Program-made: the position numbers and the translations under genes
Source of the DNA: Pelagerythrobacter aerophilus
GTDB lineage: Bacteria > Pseudomonadota > Alphaproteobacteria > Sphingomonadales > Sphingomonadaceae
Direction of reading: 5' to 3'
NCBI RefSeq assembly: GCF_003581645.1
Contig: NZ_QXFK01000019.1
Location: 620,001 to 684,000 of the forward strand
Length of the DNA: 64,000 bases
Notes under the pieces: model-generated
The model's database searches: none
The model's input: only the letters and a program-made list of their open reading frames with translations
Told to the model about the DNA's origin: nothing
Part shown: positions 1 through 8,040 of the stretch, piece by piece
Layout of the letters: each line of letters opens with the position of its first letter
Position numbering within the stretch: the first letter of the stretch is position 1

Positions 1-105
1 AAGGCGCTGCACCTCTATGCCGGCACCGAGCACCCGCACGACGGGCAGCAGCCCGAAGCGCTCGACGTCGCCTCCATGAACCGCAAGAACAAGGTTACCG
101 CCTGA
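1..105 (+). CDS. rplM: 50S ribosomal protein L13, C-terminal end (partial)
   Basis: Only the last 34 codons are in the window, read in frame from base 1 to a TGA at 103-105. The peptide runs through [19 protein letters not shown] and ends in NRKNKVTA, the usual tail of bacterial L13, a large-subunit protein. The stop overlaps the ATG of rpsI (TGATG), the standard rplM-rpsI arrangement, so the two are translationally coupled. The start lies outside the window. Confidence 0.93.
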   Translation, partial: KALHLYAGTEHPHDGQQPEALDVASMNRKNKVTA

Positions 106-620
106 TGGCTGACGACAAGAACACTGTGTCCGATCTGTCGGACCTCAAGAACATCGCTGGCGACGCCCCCGAGAGCGACGCGGTGACGATCGCCGAGAGC
201 ACCGCCCCGCTGCGCGAGCAGGAGCTCGACCAGCAAGGCCGCGCCTATGCCACCGGACGCCGCAAGGACGCGGTCGCCCGTGTGTGGATCAAGCCGGGCA
301 AGGGCAAGATCACCATCAACGGCCGCGACCAGGAAACCTACTTCGCACGGCCGACGCTGCGCCTGATCATCAACCAGCCCTTCGCGATCACCGATCGCGC
401 GGAGCAGTTCGATGTCGTCGCCACCGTCAAGGGCGGTGGGCTTTCGGGCCAGGCCGGCGCGGTGAAGCACGGCATCTCGCAGGCGCTCGCCAAGTACGAG
501 CCCGCGCTGCGCGCCACGGTCAAGGCCGCGGGCTTCCTCACCCGCGACAGCCGCGTGGTCGAACGCAAGAAGTACGGCCGCGCCAAGGCCCGCCGCAGCT
601 TCCAGTTCTCGAAGCGCTAA
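105..620 (+). CDS. rpsI: 30S ribosomal protein S9
   Basis: This is a 171-residue small-subunit ribosomal protein. The conserved core begins near residue 45 with [18 protein letters not shown] and ends with the diagnostic C-terminus [17 protein letters not shown], whose tail reaches the ribosomal P site in the family. The first 40 or so residues are an acidic extension ([20 protein letters not shown]) absent from the shorter S9 of enterobacteria; such extensions are common in alphaproteobacteria. The ATG overlaps the rplM stop. A strong hairpin terminator follows 25 bases after the stop. Confidence 0.97.
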   Translation: MADDKNTVSDLSDLKNIAGDAPESDAVTIAESTAPLREQELDQQGRAYATGRRKDAVARVWIKPGKGKITINGRDQETYFARPTLRLIINQPFAITDRAEQFDVVATVKGGGLSGQAGAVKHGISQALAKYEPALRATVKAAGFLTRDSRVVERKKYGRAKARRSFQFSKR

Positions 621-645
621 GGCTTCCGCACACCGGACAAACGGA

Positions 646-675
646 AGGGCGGTCCCGCAAGGGGCCGCCCTTTTT
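646..675 (+). terminator. Rho-independent terminator of the rplM-rpsI operon
   Basis: An 11-bp stem (AGGGCGGTCCC paired with GGGGCCGCCCT, one G-T pair), a four-base GCAA loop and a run of T at 671-675 lie just after rpsI. Confidence 0.85.
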
Positions 676-749
676 CGTGCCGACCAGCCGGCTCCTTCCG
701 GCGACCTCACACCGCATTGTGGATGACGGGCGCCGTTGCATGTCCCCGG

Positions 750-778
750 CAATCATCATTCTGTCACGCAACCGCCAC
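750..778 (+). promoter_or_regulatory. Candidate Pho box upstream of the TonB receptor and phytase
   Basis: Three 7-base units spaced by 4 bases occur in tandem: CAATCAT (750-756), CTGTCAC (761-767) and CCGCCAC (772-778). The PhoB consensus is direct repeats of CTGTCAT/C with 4-base AT-rich spacers; the middle unit matches best and the flanking units match 5 of 7. A -10-like TGTAAT follows at 784-789. The phosphate-releasing phytase downstream makes PhoB control plausible. This is pattern matching by eye. Confidence 0.5.
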
Positions 779-837
779 ACGCGTGTAATGCCCTGCCCCT
801 AGCGGCCCCTCCAACAAGGTTCAGGAGGGCAACGGGA

Positions 838-3666
838 ATGTTAAGCCGCAAACGTTATCTGCTTTCATCCGCCAGCGCAGTGCTGGCGGCCACGATCGCC
901 AACCCCGCATTCGCCGGCGACCTCGTCGGCAGCGTCTATGATGCGAGCAAGACGATCGCCCTGCAGGCCGCGCAAGTACGGCTGGTAGAGCTCGATCGCG
1001 TCGCGACAACCGAGCGCGACGGCAGCTTCCTCTTCTCCGACGTCCCGGCGGGCGAATACACGCTCGAAGTCAACTATGTCGGCGCGCCGAGCGTGCGCCA
1101 GAGCGTGAACGTTCCGGCGGACGGCTATGTCCGCACCGACGTGCTGATCGGCGGTGACGACGCGCGCGAGATCCTGGTCGTCGGCCAGAGCGCCAATCTC
1201 GCAAGCGCACTTTCCCGCAAGCGCGGAAACGACGGCGTGAGCGACGTGCTGACGCGTGACGCGATCGGCCAGTTTCCCGACCAGAACGTCGCCGAATCGC
1301 TGCGCCGTCTGCCCGGGGTCAATGTGCTCAACGACCAGGGCGAGGGCCGCTTCGTGTCGGTCCGCGGGCTCGATCCCGAGCTCAACGCGACCTCGCTCAA
1401 CGGCGTGCGCCTGCCCGCCCCGGAATCGGACGTCCGCTCGGTCGCGCTCGACGTGATATCGAGCGACATCATCGAATCGATCGAGATCAAGAAATCGCTG
1501 ACGCCCGACATGGACGCGGACACCATCGGCGCTTCGATCGAGATCGAGACCACCAGCGCCTTCGACCGCCGCAAGGACCTGCTCACCGCCAAGATCGAGG
1601 GCAGCTACAACGACTACGCCGATCATGTCTCGCCCAAGGGCAGCGTCGATTTCGCCACCAAGCTGAGCGACAACTTCGGCATCTCGGGCGGCGCATCGTA
1701 CTACAAGCGCAAGTTCGAGACGGACAATGTCGAAGCCGACGGCTGGGATGATGACGACGGCCTGATCTTCCCCGAGGAGGTCAACTATCGCGACTACAAC
1801 GTCGAGCGCGAACGCATCAGCGCCAACCTCAATTTCGATGTCCGCCTGAGCGATACGACCGCGCTCTATCTGCGCGGGATCTACAGCCAGTTCGACGACC
1901 AGGAATACCGGCGCGAGACCAGCTTCAAGCTGGAGGATGCCGGCGAGACTTCGGGGAGCGGCGCCAGCGTCGACTTTTCCGACGAGGACGGCGAAATCCA
2001 GCTCCAGCGCTCGATCAAGGACCGCTTCGAAACGCAGAAGATCCGGTCGGTCGTCCTCGGCGGCGAAACCGATACGGGAACCTGGAAAGCAAGCTACTCC
2101 GCCAGTTGGGCCAAGAGCTCCGAACGCGAGAACGGCTCGGTCGATCCGGCCAACTTCGAGCAGAGCTTCGAGGACACGGGTCTGGTCACCACCTTCGACT
2201 TCTCCGATCCACGCATCCCGCTCTATACGGTCAGCGGACCAACGGACGATTTCTATAACCCGCAGAAGTACTCGCTCGACGACATTACCGTCACCGCACT
2301 GTCTGATTCGGTGGACGAGGAATTCGCCGGCAAGCTCGATATCGGGCGTGAGTTTGCCATGGGCTCGGGGAGCTTCACGGTTCAGGCCGGCGCCAAGGGC
2401 CGTTGGCGTGACAAGAGCTACAATCTCGAGGCCGAGTACTGGGAGAACGAAGATCTCACCCTTGCCGACGTGCTCGGCGAACAGAACTATGGCCTCGCGG
2501 ATATCTCGCCGGTGCCTAACTACGGCGGCGCGCGCGACATCTTCTTCGGCAACAGGGACGACTTCGCCCTCAACGAAGCCAAGACCGCGTTCGATTCCAA
2601 TGTCGAGGACTACTCGGTCACCGAAGACGTCATGGCCGGCTACCTGCTGGGCCGCTGGGACAGCGCGACGCTGCGCGTGATCGGCGGCGTCCGTTACGAG
2701 CATACGAAGAACGATATCACGGGCAACAGCGTTCTGCTGGTCGAGGAGGGCGGCGAACTTCCCGATGGGGAAGAGGCGGAAGAGGACACGGTGATCGTTT
2801 CCCCGGTCGCCTATGAGCGCGACTACGGCCACTGGCTGCCGAGCCTCACCATTCGCTATGAGCCTCGATCCGATGTCGTGCTGCGCGCGGCGGGCTATCG
2901 CAGCCTGGTTCGCCCCAAGCTCTCCAAGCTCGCCCCGAGTTTCACTGTCGAGGAGAGCGACGATGGCGAACGCGAGGGCGAATTCGGCAACCCCGATCTG
3001 CTGCCCTATGAAGCGTGGAACCTCGACGCCTCGGCCGAATGGTACTTCTCCGGCAACGGCGCGATCACGGCGGCGGTGTTCTACAAGGACATCAAGAACT
3101 TCATCGTCGATACGGTTCGCGAGGACGGCATCTACCAGGGTATTGTGTTCGACGAAGCGGAAATCCCGATCAATGGCGAGAGCGCCGAGGTATTCGGCGC
3201 AGAGTTCTCGATCGCGCAGAAGCTCGATATGCTGCCGTCACCCTTCGACGGGCTGCTGATGCAGGCGAACTACACTTATACCGACGCGACCGGAATGGTG
3301 CCGAACGACGGCGATCCCACGGACCTGCGCGAGATCACGCTGCCGGCAACGTCGAAGCATACGGCCAACCTTGCGCTCGGCTACGAGAAAGGCCCGATCA
3401 GCCTGCGCCTCGCAGGCACCTATCGCGACTCCTACCTCGACGAGCTCGGCGACGTGGCCGAGGAAGACCGGCTGGTCGACGACCACTTCCAGCTCGATCT
3501 GAGCGCCAAGTACCGTGTCAGCGACAACGTTCAGCTGTTCTACGAATGGGTGAACATCAACAACGCCAAGTACTTCGCCTACAACACCTACGGCGGGCGC
3601 CGGAATCTCTACCAGTACGAGGAATATGGCTGGACGATGAAATTCGGTGCGCGGGTGAACTTCTGA
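838..3666 (+). CDS. TonB-dependent receptor with N-terminal carboxypeptidase-like regulatory domain
   Basis: This is a 942-residue outer-membrane active transporter. I chose the ATG at 838 because AGGAGGG precedes it and it begins a clean signal peptide (MLSRKRYLLSSASAVLAA, cleaved after NPAFA). Residues about 27-110 form a carboxypeptidase-D regulatory-like fold (GSVYDASKTIALQAAQVRL then DGSFLFSDVPAGEY). The plug follows with REILVVGQ as probable TonB box and RLPGVNVLNDQGEGRFVSVR, then the barrel, ending in a terminal Phe. Its stop overlaps the ATG of a phytase gene, so the cargo is inferred to be inositol phosphates or another organophosphate, with TonB energising uptake. An upstream reading-frame extension to 736 has no signal peptide and was not used. 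Confidence 0.9.
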   Translation: MLSRKRYLLSSASAVLAATIANPAFAGDLVGSVYDASKTIALQAAQVRLVELDRVATTERDGSFLFSDVPAGEYTLEVNYVGAPSVRQSVNVPADGYVRTDVLIGGDDAREILVVGQSANLASALSRKRGNDGVSDVLTRDAIGQFPDQNVAESLRRLPGVNVLNDQGEGRFVSVRGLDPELNATSLNGVRLPAPESDVRSVALDVISSDIIESIEIKKSLTPDMDADTIGASIEIETTSAFDRRKDLLTAKIEGSYNDYADHVSPKGSVDFATKLSDNFGISGGASYYKRKFETDNVEADGWDDDDGLIFPEEVNYRDYNVERERISANLNFDVRLSDTTALYLRGIYSQFDDQEYRRETSFKLEDAGETSGSGASVDFSDEDGEIQLQRSIKDRFETQKIRSVVLGGETDTGTWKASYSASWAKSSERENGSVDPANFEQSFEDTGLVTTFDFSDPRIPLYTVSGPTDDFYNPQKYSLDDITVTALSDSVDEEFAGKLDIGREFAMGSGSFTVQAGAKGRWRDKSYNLEAEYWENEDLTLADVLGEQNYGLADISPVPNYGGARDIFFGNRDDFALNEAKTAFDSNVEDYSVTEDVMAGYLLGRWDSATLRVIGGVRYEHTKNDITGNSVLLVEEGGELPDGEEAEEDTVIVSPVAYERDYGHWLPSLTIRYEPRSDVVLRAAGYRSLVRPKLSKLAPSFTVEESDDGEREGEFGNPDLLPYEAWNLDASAEWYFSGNGAITAAVFYKDIKNFIVDTVREDGIYQGIVFDEAEIPINGESAEVFGAEFSIAQKLDMLPSPFDGLLMQANYTYTDATGMVPNDGDPTDLREITLPATSKHTANLALGYEKGPISLRLAGTYRDSYLDELGDVAEEDRLVDDHFQLDLSAKYRVSDNVQLFYEWVNINNAKYFAYNTYGGRRNLYQYEEYGWTMKFGARVNF

Positions 3667-4694
3667 TGCGGCAGGTTTCGAAGCTTGTACCGCTGGCAGC
3701 ACTGCTCGCCGCCGGCTGCGCAACCGCGCCGATCATGGGCGATCCGGCCGTCGAGGTCGCCGCCTCGGCCGAAACCCGGCCCGTCGGGACCGCAAACGAA
3801 GATGCAGCCGACGATCCGGCGATCTGGCGCAATGCGGAAAATCCTGCGGCGAGTCTGATCGTCGCCACCGACAAGAAGGCGGGTCTTTACGTCTACGGCC
3901 TCGACGGCGAAGTGCGCGATTTCCTGTCTGGGGGGCTGCTCAACAACGTCGATCTCGTCGAGCTTTCCGATGGCACGGTGCTCGTCGGTGCGAGCGAGCG
4001 GACTAATCCGGCGACGGCGAAAGTGGCGCTGTTCACACTCGATCCGGACAGCGGAAAGCTGCGCCGTGCGGCCACAATTGATGTCGGCCCCGGCGAGGGT
4101 TACGGCTTCTGCATGGGGCCGGGCCGCGGCGGCGCCGACGTCATGCTCTACTCGCCGGTCAAGGACGGTTCGCTCCATGGGCAGGCCCTGCGCTGGAACG
4201 GCGGGGAGCCGGTGGTCGAGACGGTCTTCCGGCACAAGCTCGCAACACAACCCGAAGGGTGCGTGGTCGATCCGCGCGAGGGCACGCTCTACGTCGGCGA
4301 GGAAATGGCGGGAATCTGGCGCTTCAGCATGGATGGAACGCCGGGAGAGCTCGTGGCCGCGGTCGACAACGCCATGCTCGTCGCCGATGTCGAGGGCCTC
4401 GCCATCGCGCCCGAGGGCGAGAGCGGCGGACTGCTGGTCGCCTCGAGCCAGGGCGACAACGCCTACGCCGTGTTCCGTCTCCCCGGCATGGAGCCGGTCG
4501 GCCGCTTCCGCATCACTGCCGGTGCGGTGGGCAGCGCGGAGGAGACCGACGGCATCGATCTTGAGCTGGGCGATTTCGGACCGGAATTTCCCGCAGGGCT
4601 TTTCATCGCCCAGGACGGTATGAACGAACCCGCGGCGCAGAACTTCAAACTCGTCCGCTGGGACAGCGTGCTCGAGGCGCTCGGCGAACGCTGA
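3666..4694 (+). CDS. Beta-propeller phytase (3-phytase) lipoprotein
   Basis: This 342-residue protein resembles beta-propeller phytases, which remove phosphate from myo-inositol hexakisphosphate in a calcium-dependent manner. It begins with a lipoprotein signal (LLAAGCATAP, Cys at residue 18), so it is probably anchored to a membrane. The family signature DDPAIW occurs near residues 48-53, followed by propeller-blade segments such as TDKKAGLYVYGLDG, YGFCMGPG, YVGEEMAGIWRF and DVEGLAI. The ATG overlaps the stop of the TonB receptor (TGATG), so both are made together. With the candidate Pho box upstream, the pair looks like a phosphate-scavenging unit: hydrolysis at the surface or periplasm plus uptake. 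Confidence 0.88.
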   Translation: MRQVSKLVPLAALLAAGCATAPIMGDPAVEVAASAETRPVGTANEDAADDPAIWRNAENPAASLIVATDKKAGLYVYGLDGEVRDFLSGGLLNNVDLVELSDGTVLVGASERTNPATAKVALFTLDPDSGKLRRAATIDVGPGEGYGFCMGPGRGGADVMLYSPVKDGSLHGQALRWNGGEPVVETVFRHKLATQPEGCVVDPREGTLYVGEEMAGIWRFSMDGTPGELVAAVDNAMLVADVEGLAIAPEGESGGLLVASSQGDNAYAVFRLPGMEPVGRFRITAGAVGSAEETDGIDLELGDFGPEFPAGLFIAQDGMNEPAAQNFKLVRWDSVLEALGER

Positions 4695-4709
4695 ACGCGC
4701 GCGGCGGGT

Positions 4710-5570
4710 TCAGTGCACCGGCGGATCGGTGCGCGGGATCTGCCGTACGGGCGCCACCGGCTCGCCGGGTTCGCGCGGGGGCCGCGCATCCTCGGGCACA
4801 TCGTCGATCTGCATGTCGCGCGTGCGCACGTCCTCCAGATTGCGCACGCGCACGTGCACGGCGGCGCCGTCCCAGGTCAATTCGTTGAAGCTGGGCGGGG
4901 TCGAGCGGGTTCGCTTCGACAGTGTCCCCGCGCCGATCATGCGCACCGGTCCGTTCGGCGTATTCTCGACGATATCGAACGCGTCGTGGACATGCCCGCT
5001 CAGCACTGCAAGCACGGGGCGGCGGGCGAGCTCGGCGAGCGCATTGCTCCCGCCGTGGGTCAGCGCCGTACCGGCCGTGCCGACCTCGCGCAGCGGATGG
5101 TGGCAGGCGACGAGCGCCTGCACGCCCTCGGGCAGGGCATCGATCGCGGCCAGGCATTTCCGAAGCGCCCGGCGGCTGACCCAGCCTTTCGACCAGTTGA
5201 AGCGCGGCTGCGCGCGCACCGCCGTCTTGAGCGGCACGATGGCGAGCCCCGGCAGGTCGATCTCGCGCTCGATCCGATCCTCGATCCCGCGAATGCGCCG
5301 ATAGGGCTGGAAGAACCGCTCGACGAGATTGAAATAGGGCAGGTCGTGGTTGCCGACTTCCACCGTCACCGGCACGTCGAGCGACTGGATCCAGTGGCAG
5401 GCGGCATCGAACTCGCGCGTTCGGGCGCGCATCGTCAGGTCGCCGGTGATCGCCACAGCGTCCGGGCTCTGCTCGGCGATCTCCTGCTTCACCCAGTCGA
5501 GCGCGCGGTTGTCCTCGAGCCCGAAGTGAATGTCGCTCAAGTGGAACAGAAGCGTCGTGTCAGCAGCCAT
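4710..5570 (-). CDS. Calcineurin-like metallophosphoesterase
   Basis: This 286-residue protein has the complete metallophosphoesterase motif set: DIH at residues 13-15, GD in AITGDLTMRAR, GNHD in VGNHDLPYFN, the H of ACHHPL, and GHVH in VLSGHVHD. These residues bind the dinuclear metal centre. No signal peptide is visible, so it should be cytoplasmic; the substrate is unknown (3',5'-cyclic nucleotides or other phosphodiesters are possible in this family). The start overlaps the 3' end of the upstream lipid kinase gene by 11 bases, indicating an operon. Confidence 0.88.
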   Translation of the reverse strand: MAADTTLLFHLSDIHFGLEDNRALDWVKQEIAEQSPDAVAITGDLTMRARTREFDAACHWIQSLDVPVTVEVGNHDLPYFNLVERFFQPYRRIRGIEDRIEREIDLPGLAIVPLKTAVRAQPRFNWSKGWVSRRALRKCLAAIDALPEGVQALVACHHPLREVGTAGTALTHGGSNALAELARRPVLAVLSGHVHDAFDIVENTPNGPVRMIGAGTLSKRTRSTPPSFNELTWDGAAVHVRVRNLEDVRTRDMQIDDVPEDARPPREPGEPVAPVRQIPRTDPPVH

Positions 5571-6414
5571 TCTCGGTCGCTAGCAGATCGACCTCGCACG
5601 CGGCCACGGTGAATTCCTCCTGAGCTTGCCCCTGCGCATGTTCGCCGTCGATCAGGAGACCGATCGGCTCACCGTCGCGGTCGGCCACCCGAAGGCGGTC
5701 GATCAGCCCCAGCCGATCGTGCGGCCCCTCGCGGAACTGGCGGCGCAGCAGCGCCCAGCCCTGCTGGAGGAACTCACCCGTGTTCTCGGCATGGTAGGCA
5801 TCGATCTGCAGGCCCCACTGGCCGGGGGTGATCTCGATCAGCGGATAGCCGTCGTTCTGCCCGAGTCCGGGATCGACGCAGCGCAGCATTGATCCACCGG
5901 TGGTTTCCGCGAATGCCTCGCCCGCACTGCCCGCGGCTGCGGCAATGTCGACGTCGCGCAGCGCCTCGCGAACGGCGTACCAGGCGGTACCGGGGCCGGC
6001 GAGAAGGCCCGCCAGCGCATCGCCGCGGGCCGTGCGCGCGACCATGGGTCGCACCCGCCGGGCCGCACCAGCACCCGCGCGGGCCACAATCTCCTCCGTC
6101 GGGGATTCTCCGTGGAGCCGCTTCGCGAGCAGGTTCATGGTTCCGCCGGGCAACACCAGGATCGCGCCGCTCCAACCGTAAAGACCCGTCACCGCAGCGT
6201 TGACCGTTCCGTCACCGGCGTAGACCGCCAGTATGTCGACGCCCGCTGCATCGAGCGCCGCCGCGTCGGGCAGCGGCTCTTCCGGAAAGGCGATGCGCCG
6301 TTCGAGTGCAAAGCCGTTGTCGCCGCAGCATGTCTCCAACGCCTCCACGGCGGCCGGGCTGTTGCTGCCACTGGCAGGATTGGCGATCAACCAGATCGGG
6401 CGCGCTTCCTTCAT
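5560..6414 (-). CDS. Diacylglycerol kinase-family lipid kinase
   Basis: This 284-residue protein has the catalytic-domain signatures of diacylglycerol/sphingosine-type kinases: IANPASGSN near the N-terminus, GDGT in VYAGDGTVNAAV, and LPGGTMNLLAKRLHG. These enzymes phosphorylate a lipid hydroxyl with ATP. In sphingomonads, which make sphingolipids, sphingoid-base kinase activity is conceivable, but nothing here fixes the substrate. I took the ATG at 6414 because the IANPASGS motif follows within ten residues; the reading frame is open much further upstream only because of high GC. It is co-transcribed with the metallophosphoesterase downstream. Confidence 0.85.
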   Translation of the reverse strand: MKEARPIWLIANPASGSNSPAAVEALETCCGDNGFALERRIAFPEEPLPDAAALDAAGVDILAVYAGDGTVNAAVTGLYGWSGAILVLPGGTMNLLAKRLHGESPTEEIVARAGAGAARRVRPMVARTARGDALAGLLAGPGTAWYAVREALRDVDIAAAAGSAGEAFAETTGGSMLRCVDPGLGQNDGYPLIEITPGQWGLQIDAYHAENTGEFLQQGWALLRRQFREGPHDRLGLIDRLRVADRDGEPIGLLIDGEHAQGQAQEEFTVAACEVDLLATENGC

Positions 6415-6452
6415 GCCCCGATAGCGCCGGAAGCGGCCATGGGTTCCGGCGC

Positions 6453-6782
6453 TCAGACCCGGCCGCTCAGGATCAGCCAGGCCGACGCCATGTTGAGCAC
6501 GGTGTAGAGCAGATAGGCCCAGGCCAGCGCCGACCAGCCGTTGGCAACCAGCAGCATTGCCGCGAGCAGCACGAGGAATTCGGTCACCAGCGTGATACGC
6601 CCGCCGAGCATGTGCACGAACCACGGCATCCGCCCGAGGAGTGGATGGCCGCTTTCGAGTACCGCCTTGTGCAAGGCGAAATTTCCGATCCCGAGAACGA
6701 AGATGAGGATCACGGCCATCGCCGTACCATGCACCAGCGCCGGTCGCTTGCCAAACGCGGTTCGTCGGGCGGTTCGGTGCAT
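6453..6782 (-). CDS. Small hypothetical membrane protein
   Basis: This 109-residue protein has three likely membrane helices (AVILIFVLGIGNFALH, RITLVTEFLVLLAAMLLV and WSALAWAYLLYTVLNMASA) after a basic N-terminus. I do not recognise a family. It sits upstream of the lipid kinase on the same strand with a 38-base gap, so it may share its transcript. The start is uncertain: neither the ATG at 6782 nor an internal ATG at 6719 has a clear ribosome-binding site. Confidence 0.6.
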   Translation of the reverse strand: MHRTARRTAFGKRPALVHGTAMAVILIFVLGIGNFALHKAVLESGHPLLGRMPWFVHMLGGRITLVTEFLVLLAAMLLVANGWSALAWAYLLYTVLNMASAWLILSGRV

Positions 6783-6869
6783 CGGTCGGGAGGGCGCATC
6801 GCCGGTCGACGGGCGGCGACACGCAGTCGATGAACGCGCGCGAACGCCCGCAGGCAGGCGTATCCATCG

Positions 6870-6914
6870 ATCTTGCGAGAGGGCCTTCTACCCCCGACGG
6901 GCCCCTCGCAAGAT
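6870..6914 (+). promoter_or_regulatory. Hairpin abutting the ribosome-binding site of the UrcA-family gene
   Basis: Ten paired bases (ATCTTGCGAG at 6870-6879 with CTCGCAAGAT at 6905-6914), a bulged A and a further five GC pairs form a strong stem. The GGAGG at 6915-6919 follows without a gap. It could act in the leader RNA as a stability or translation-control element. Confidence 0.55.
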
Positions 6915-6928
6915 GGAGGACACGAACC

Positions 6929-7225
6929 ATGAAACGCCACCTTGCCACTCTGACCGCCGCCGCCGTTCTCGGCGCGGCTGCCACCCCGGCTGTCGCGGAA
7001 AGCCTGTCCATTCCCTACAAGGATCTGAACCTCGCCTCGGCCGAAGGGCAGAAGACGCTCGACCTCCGCATCGAGAGCGCAGTCCGCGACTTCTGCGGAA
7101 TGAACCAGACGAGCACCGGCACGCGCATCGTCTCAGGCGAAGCCCGGCAATGCTACGCGGAGACGAAGAAGCAGGCGCAGAAGCAATTCGCCGCCATCAT
7201 CGACCGGCACCGGCTAGGCGGCTGA
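6929..7225 (+). CDS. UrcA family protein
   Basis: This 98-residue exported protein has a signal peptide (MKRHLATLTAAAVLGAAA, cleaved after TPAVA) and a mature domain typical of UrcA-family proteins: the LSIPYKDLNLASAEGQ segment and two cysteines, in DFCGMN and QCYAETKK, likely forming a disulfide. The family is common in sphingomonads and related alphaproteobacteria and has no established function. The start at 6929 is supported by GGAGG ten bases upstream, next to a strong leader hairpin. Confidence 0.82.
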   Translation: MKRHLATLTAAAVLGAAATPAVAESLSIPYKDLNLASAEGQKTLDLRIESAVRDFCGMNQTSTGTRIVSGEARQCYAETKKQAQKQFAAIIDRHRLGG

Positions 7226-7245
7226 AACACTCCACAGCCGCTGCT

Positions 7246-7280
7246 CGGCCCGAACCGGTTCAGTCCCCCGGTTCGGGCCG
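7246..7280. terminator. Bidirectional stem-loop between convergent genes
   Basis: A perfect 13-bp inverted repeat (CGGCCCGAACCGG with CCGGTTCGGGCCG) with a nine-base loop lies between the UrcA-family gene and the convergent response-regulator gene. It has no T run, so it may act as a terminator with help from Rho or as a 3'-end stabiliser. Confidence 0.6.
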
Positions 7281-7299
7281 ACTTGCGTCCGGGCTGCGG

Positions 7300-8040
7300 C
7301 TAGCGGCCCGCCATCGCCTTGACCTTCGGCAGATAGGTCCGCCCGATCCGCAGGGCGTCGCCGCCTTCGAGCTCGGCCGACCACACCCCCAGCCCATCGT
7401 GGCGTAGGCCACGGATACGGTCCTTGCGCAGGATCGTGGACCGGTGAATGCGAATGAACGCAGCCGGATCGAGCCGCTCTTCCAGCCCCGCAATGGTCTG
7501 CAGCAGCAGATAGCTGCGATCACCGAGGTGGAGCCGCACATAATCGCGCTCCGCATCGATCCGGTGAACCTGATCGACGTCGACCCGCAGCAGTTCGGAA
7601 CGATGCGGCACCCACAGCTCCTTCAGCCAGCGGCTTTCACCGCGCGTCGGGCGCGCGCCGCGCGAAACCGCACGCTCGATGGCCCGCGCCAGCCGGTCGT
7701 GCGCGACGGGCTTGAGGACGTAGTCGACCGCATCGAGATCAAACGCCTCGACCGCGAAATGATCGTGCGCGGTGACGAAGATCACCGCAGGCCGCGAATC
7801 CCGCTCCGCCAGCTTGCGTGCGACCGCGAGCCCGTCGACCTCGGGCATCGTCATGTCGAGCAGCACCAGGTCGGGCGTCAGCGCCTCGATCAGCCGCAGC
7901 GCGGCCGCCCCGTCGCTGGCCGTGCCGACCACGGCCAGTTGCGGCAGCTTGGCGCAGATGACCTGCATGCGTTCGACGGCGAGCGGCTCGTCATCGACGA
8001 TCAGAGTGCGCAGCGGTTCGGTTTCGTTGTCGTCAGCCAT
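7300..8040 (-). CDS. LytTR-family response regulator
   Basis: This 246-residue protein has an N-terminal receiver domain (IVDDEP, phospho-acceptor Asp62 in LVLLDMTMPEVDG, conserved Thr and Lys in FVTAHD and YVLKPV). A C-terminal LytTR DNA-binding domain follows from about residue 150 (IDAERDYVRLHLGDRSYLL, FIRIHRSTILRKDRI). LytTR domains bind short direct repeats in promoters. Its start overlaps the end of the sensor kinase gene by eight bases, so the two form a coupled two-component system. Targets cannot be told from the window. Confidence 0.92.
   Translation of the reverse strand: MADDNETEPLRTLIVDDEPLAVERMQVICAKLPQLAVVGTASDGAAALRLIEALTPDLVLLDMTMPEVDGLAVARKLAERDSRPAVIFVTAHDHFAVEAFDLDAVDYVLKPVAHDRLARAIERAVSRGARPTRGESRWLKELWVPHRSELLRVDVDQVHRIDAERDYVRLHLGDRSYLLLQTIAGLEERLDPAAFIRIHRSTILRKDRIRGLRHDGLGVWSAELEGGDALRIGRTYLPKVKAMAGR

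Noticed and set aside
865-2832. 655-codon open frame antisense to the phytase-linked TonB receptor
   Set aside because: High GC leaves antisense frames open. The plus-strand product has signal peptide, plug and barrel motifs; the antisense product has none.
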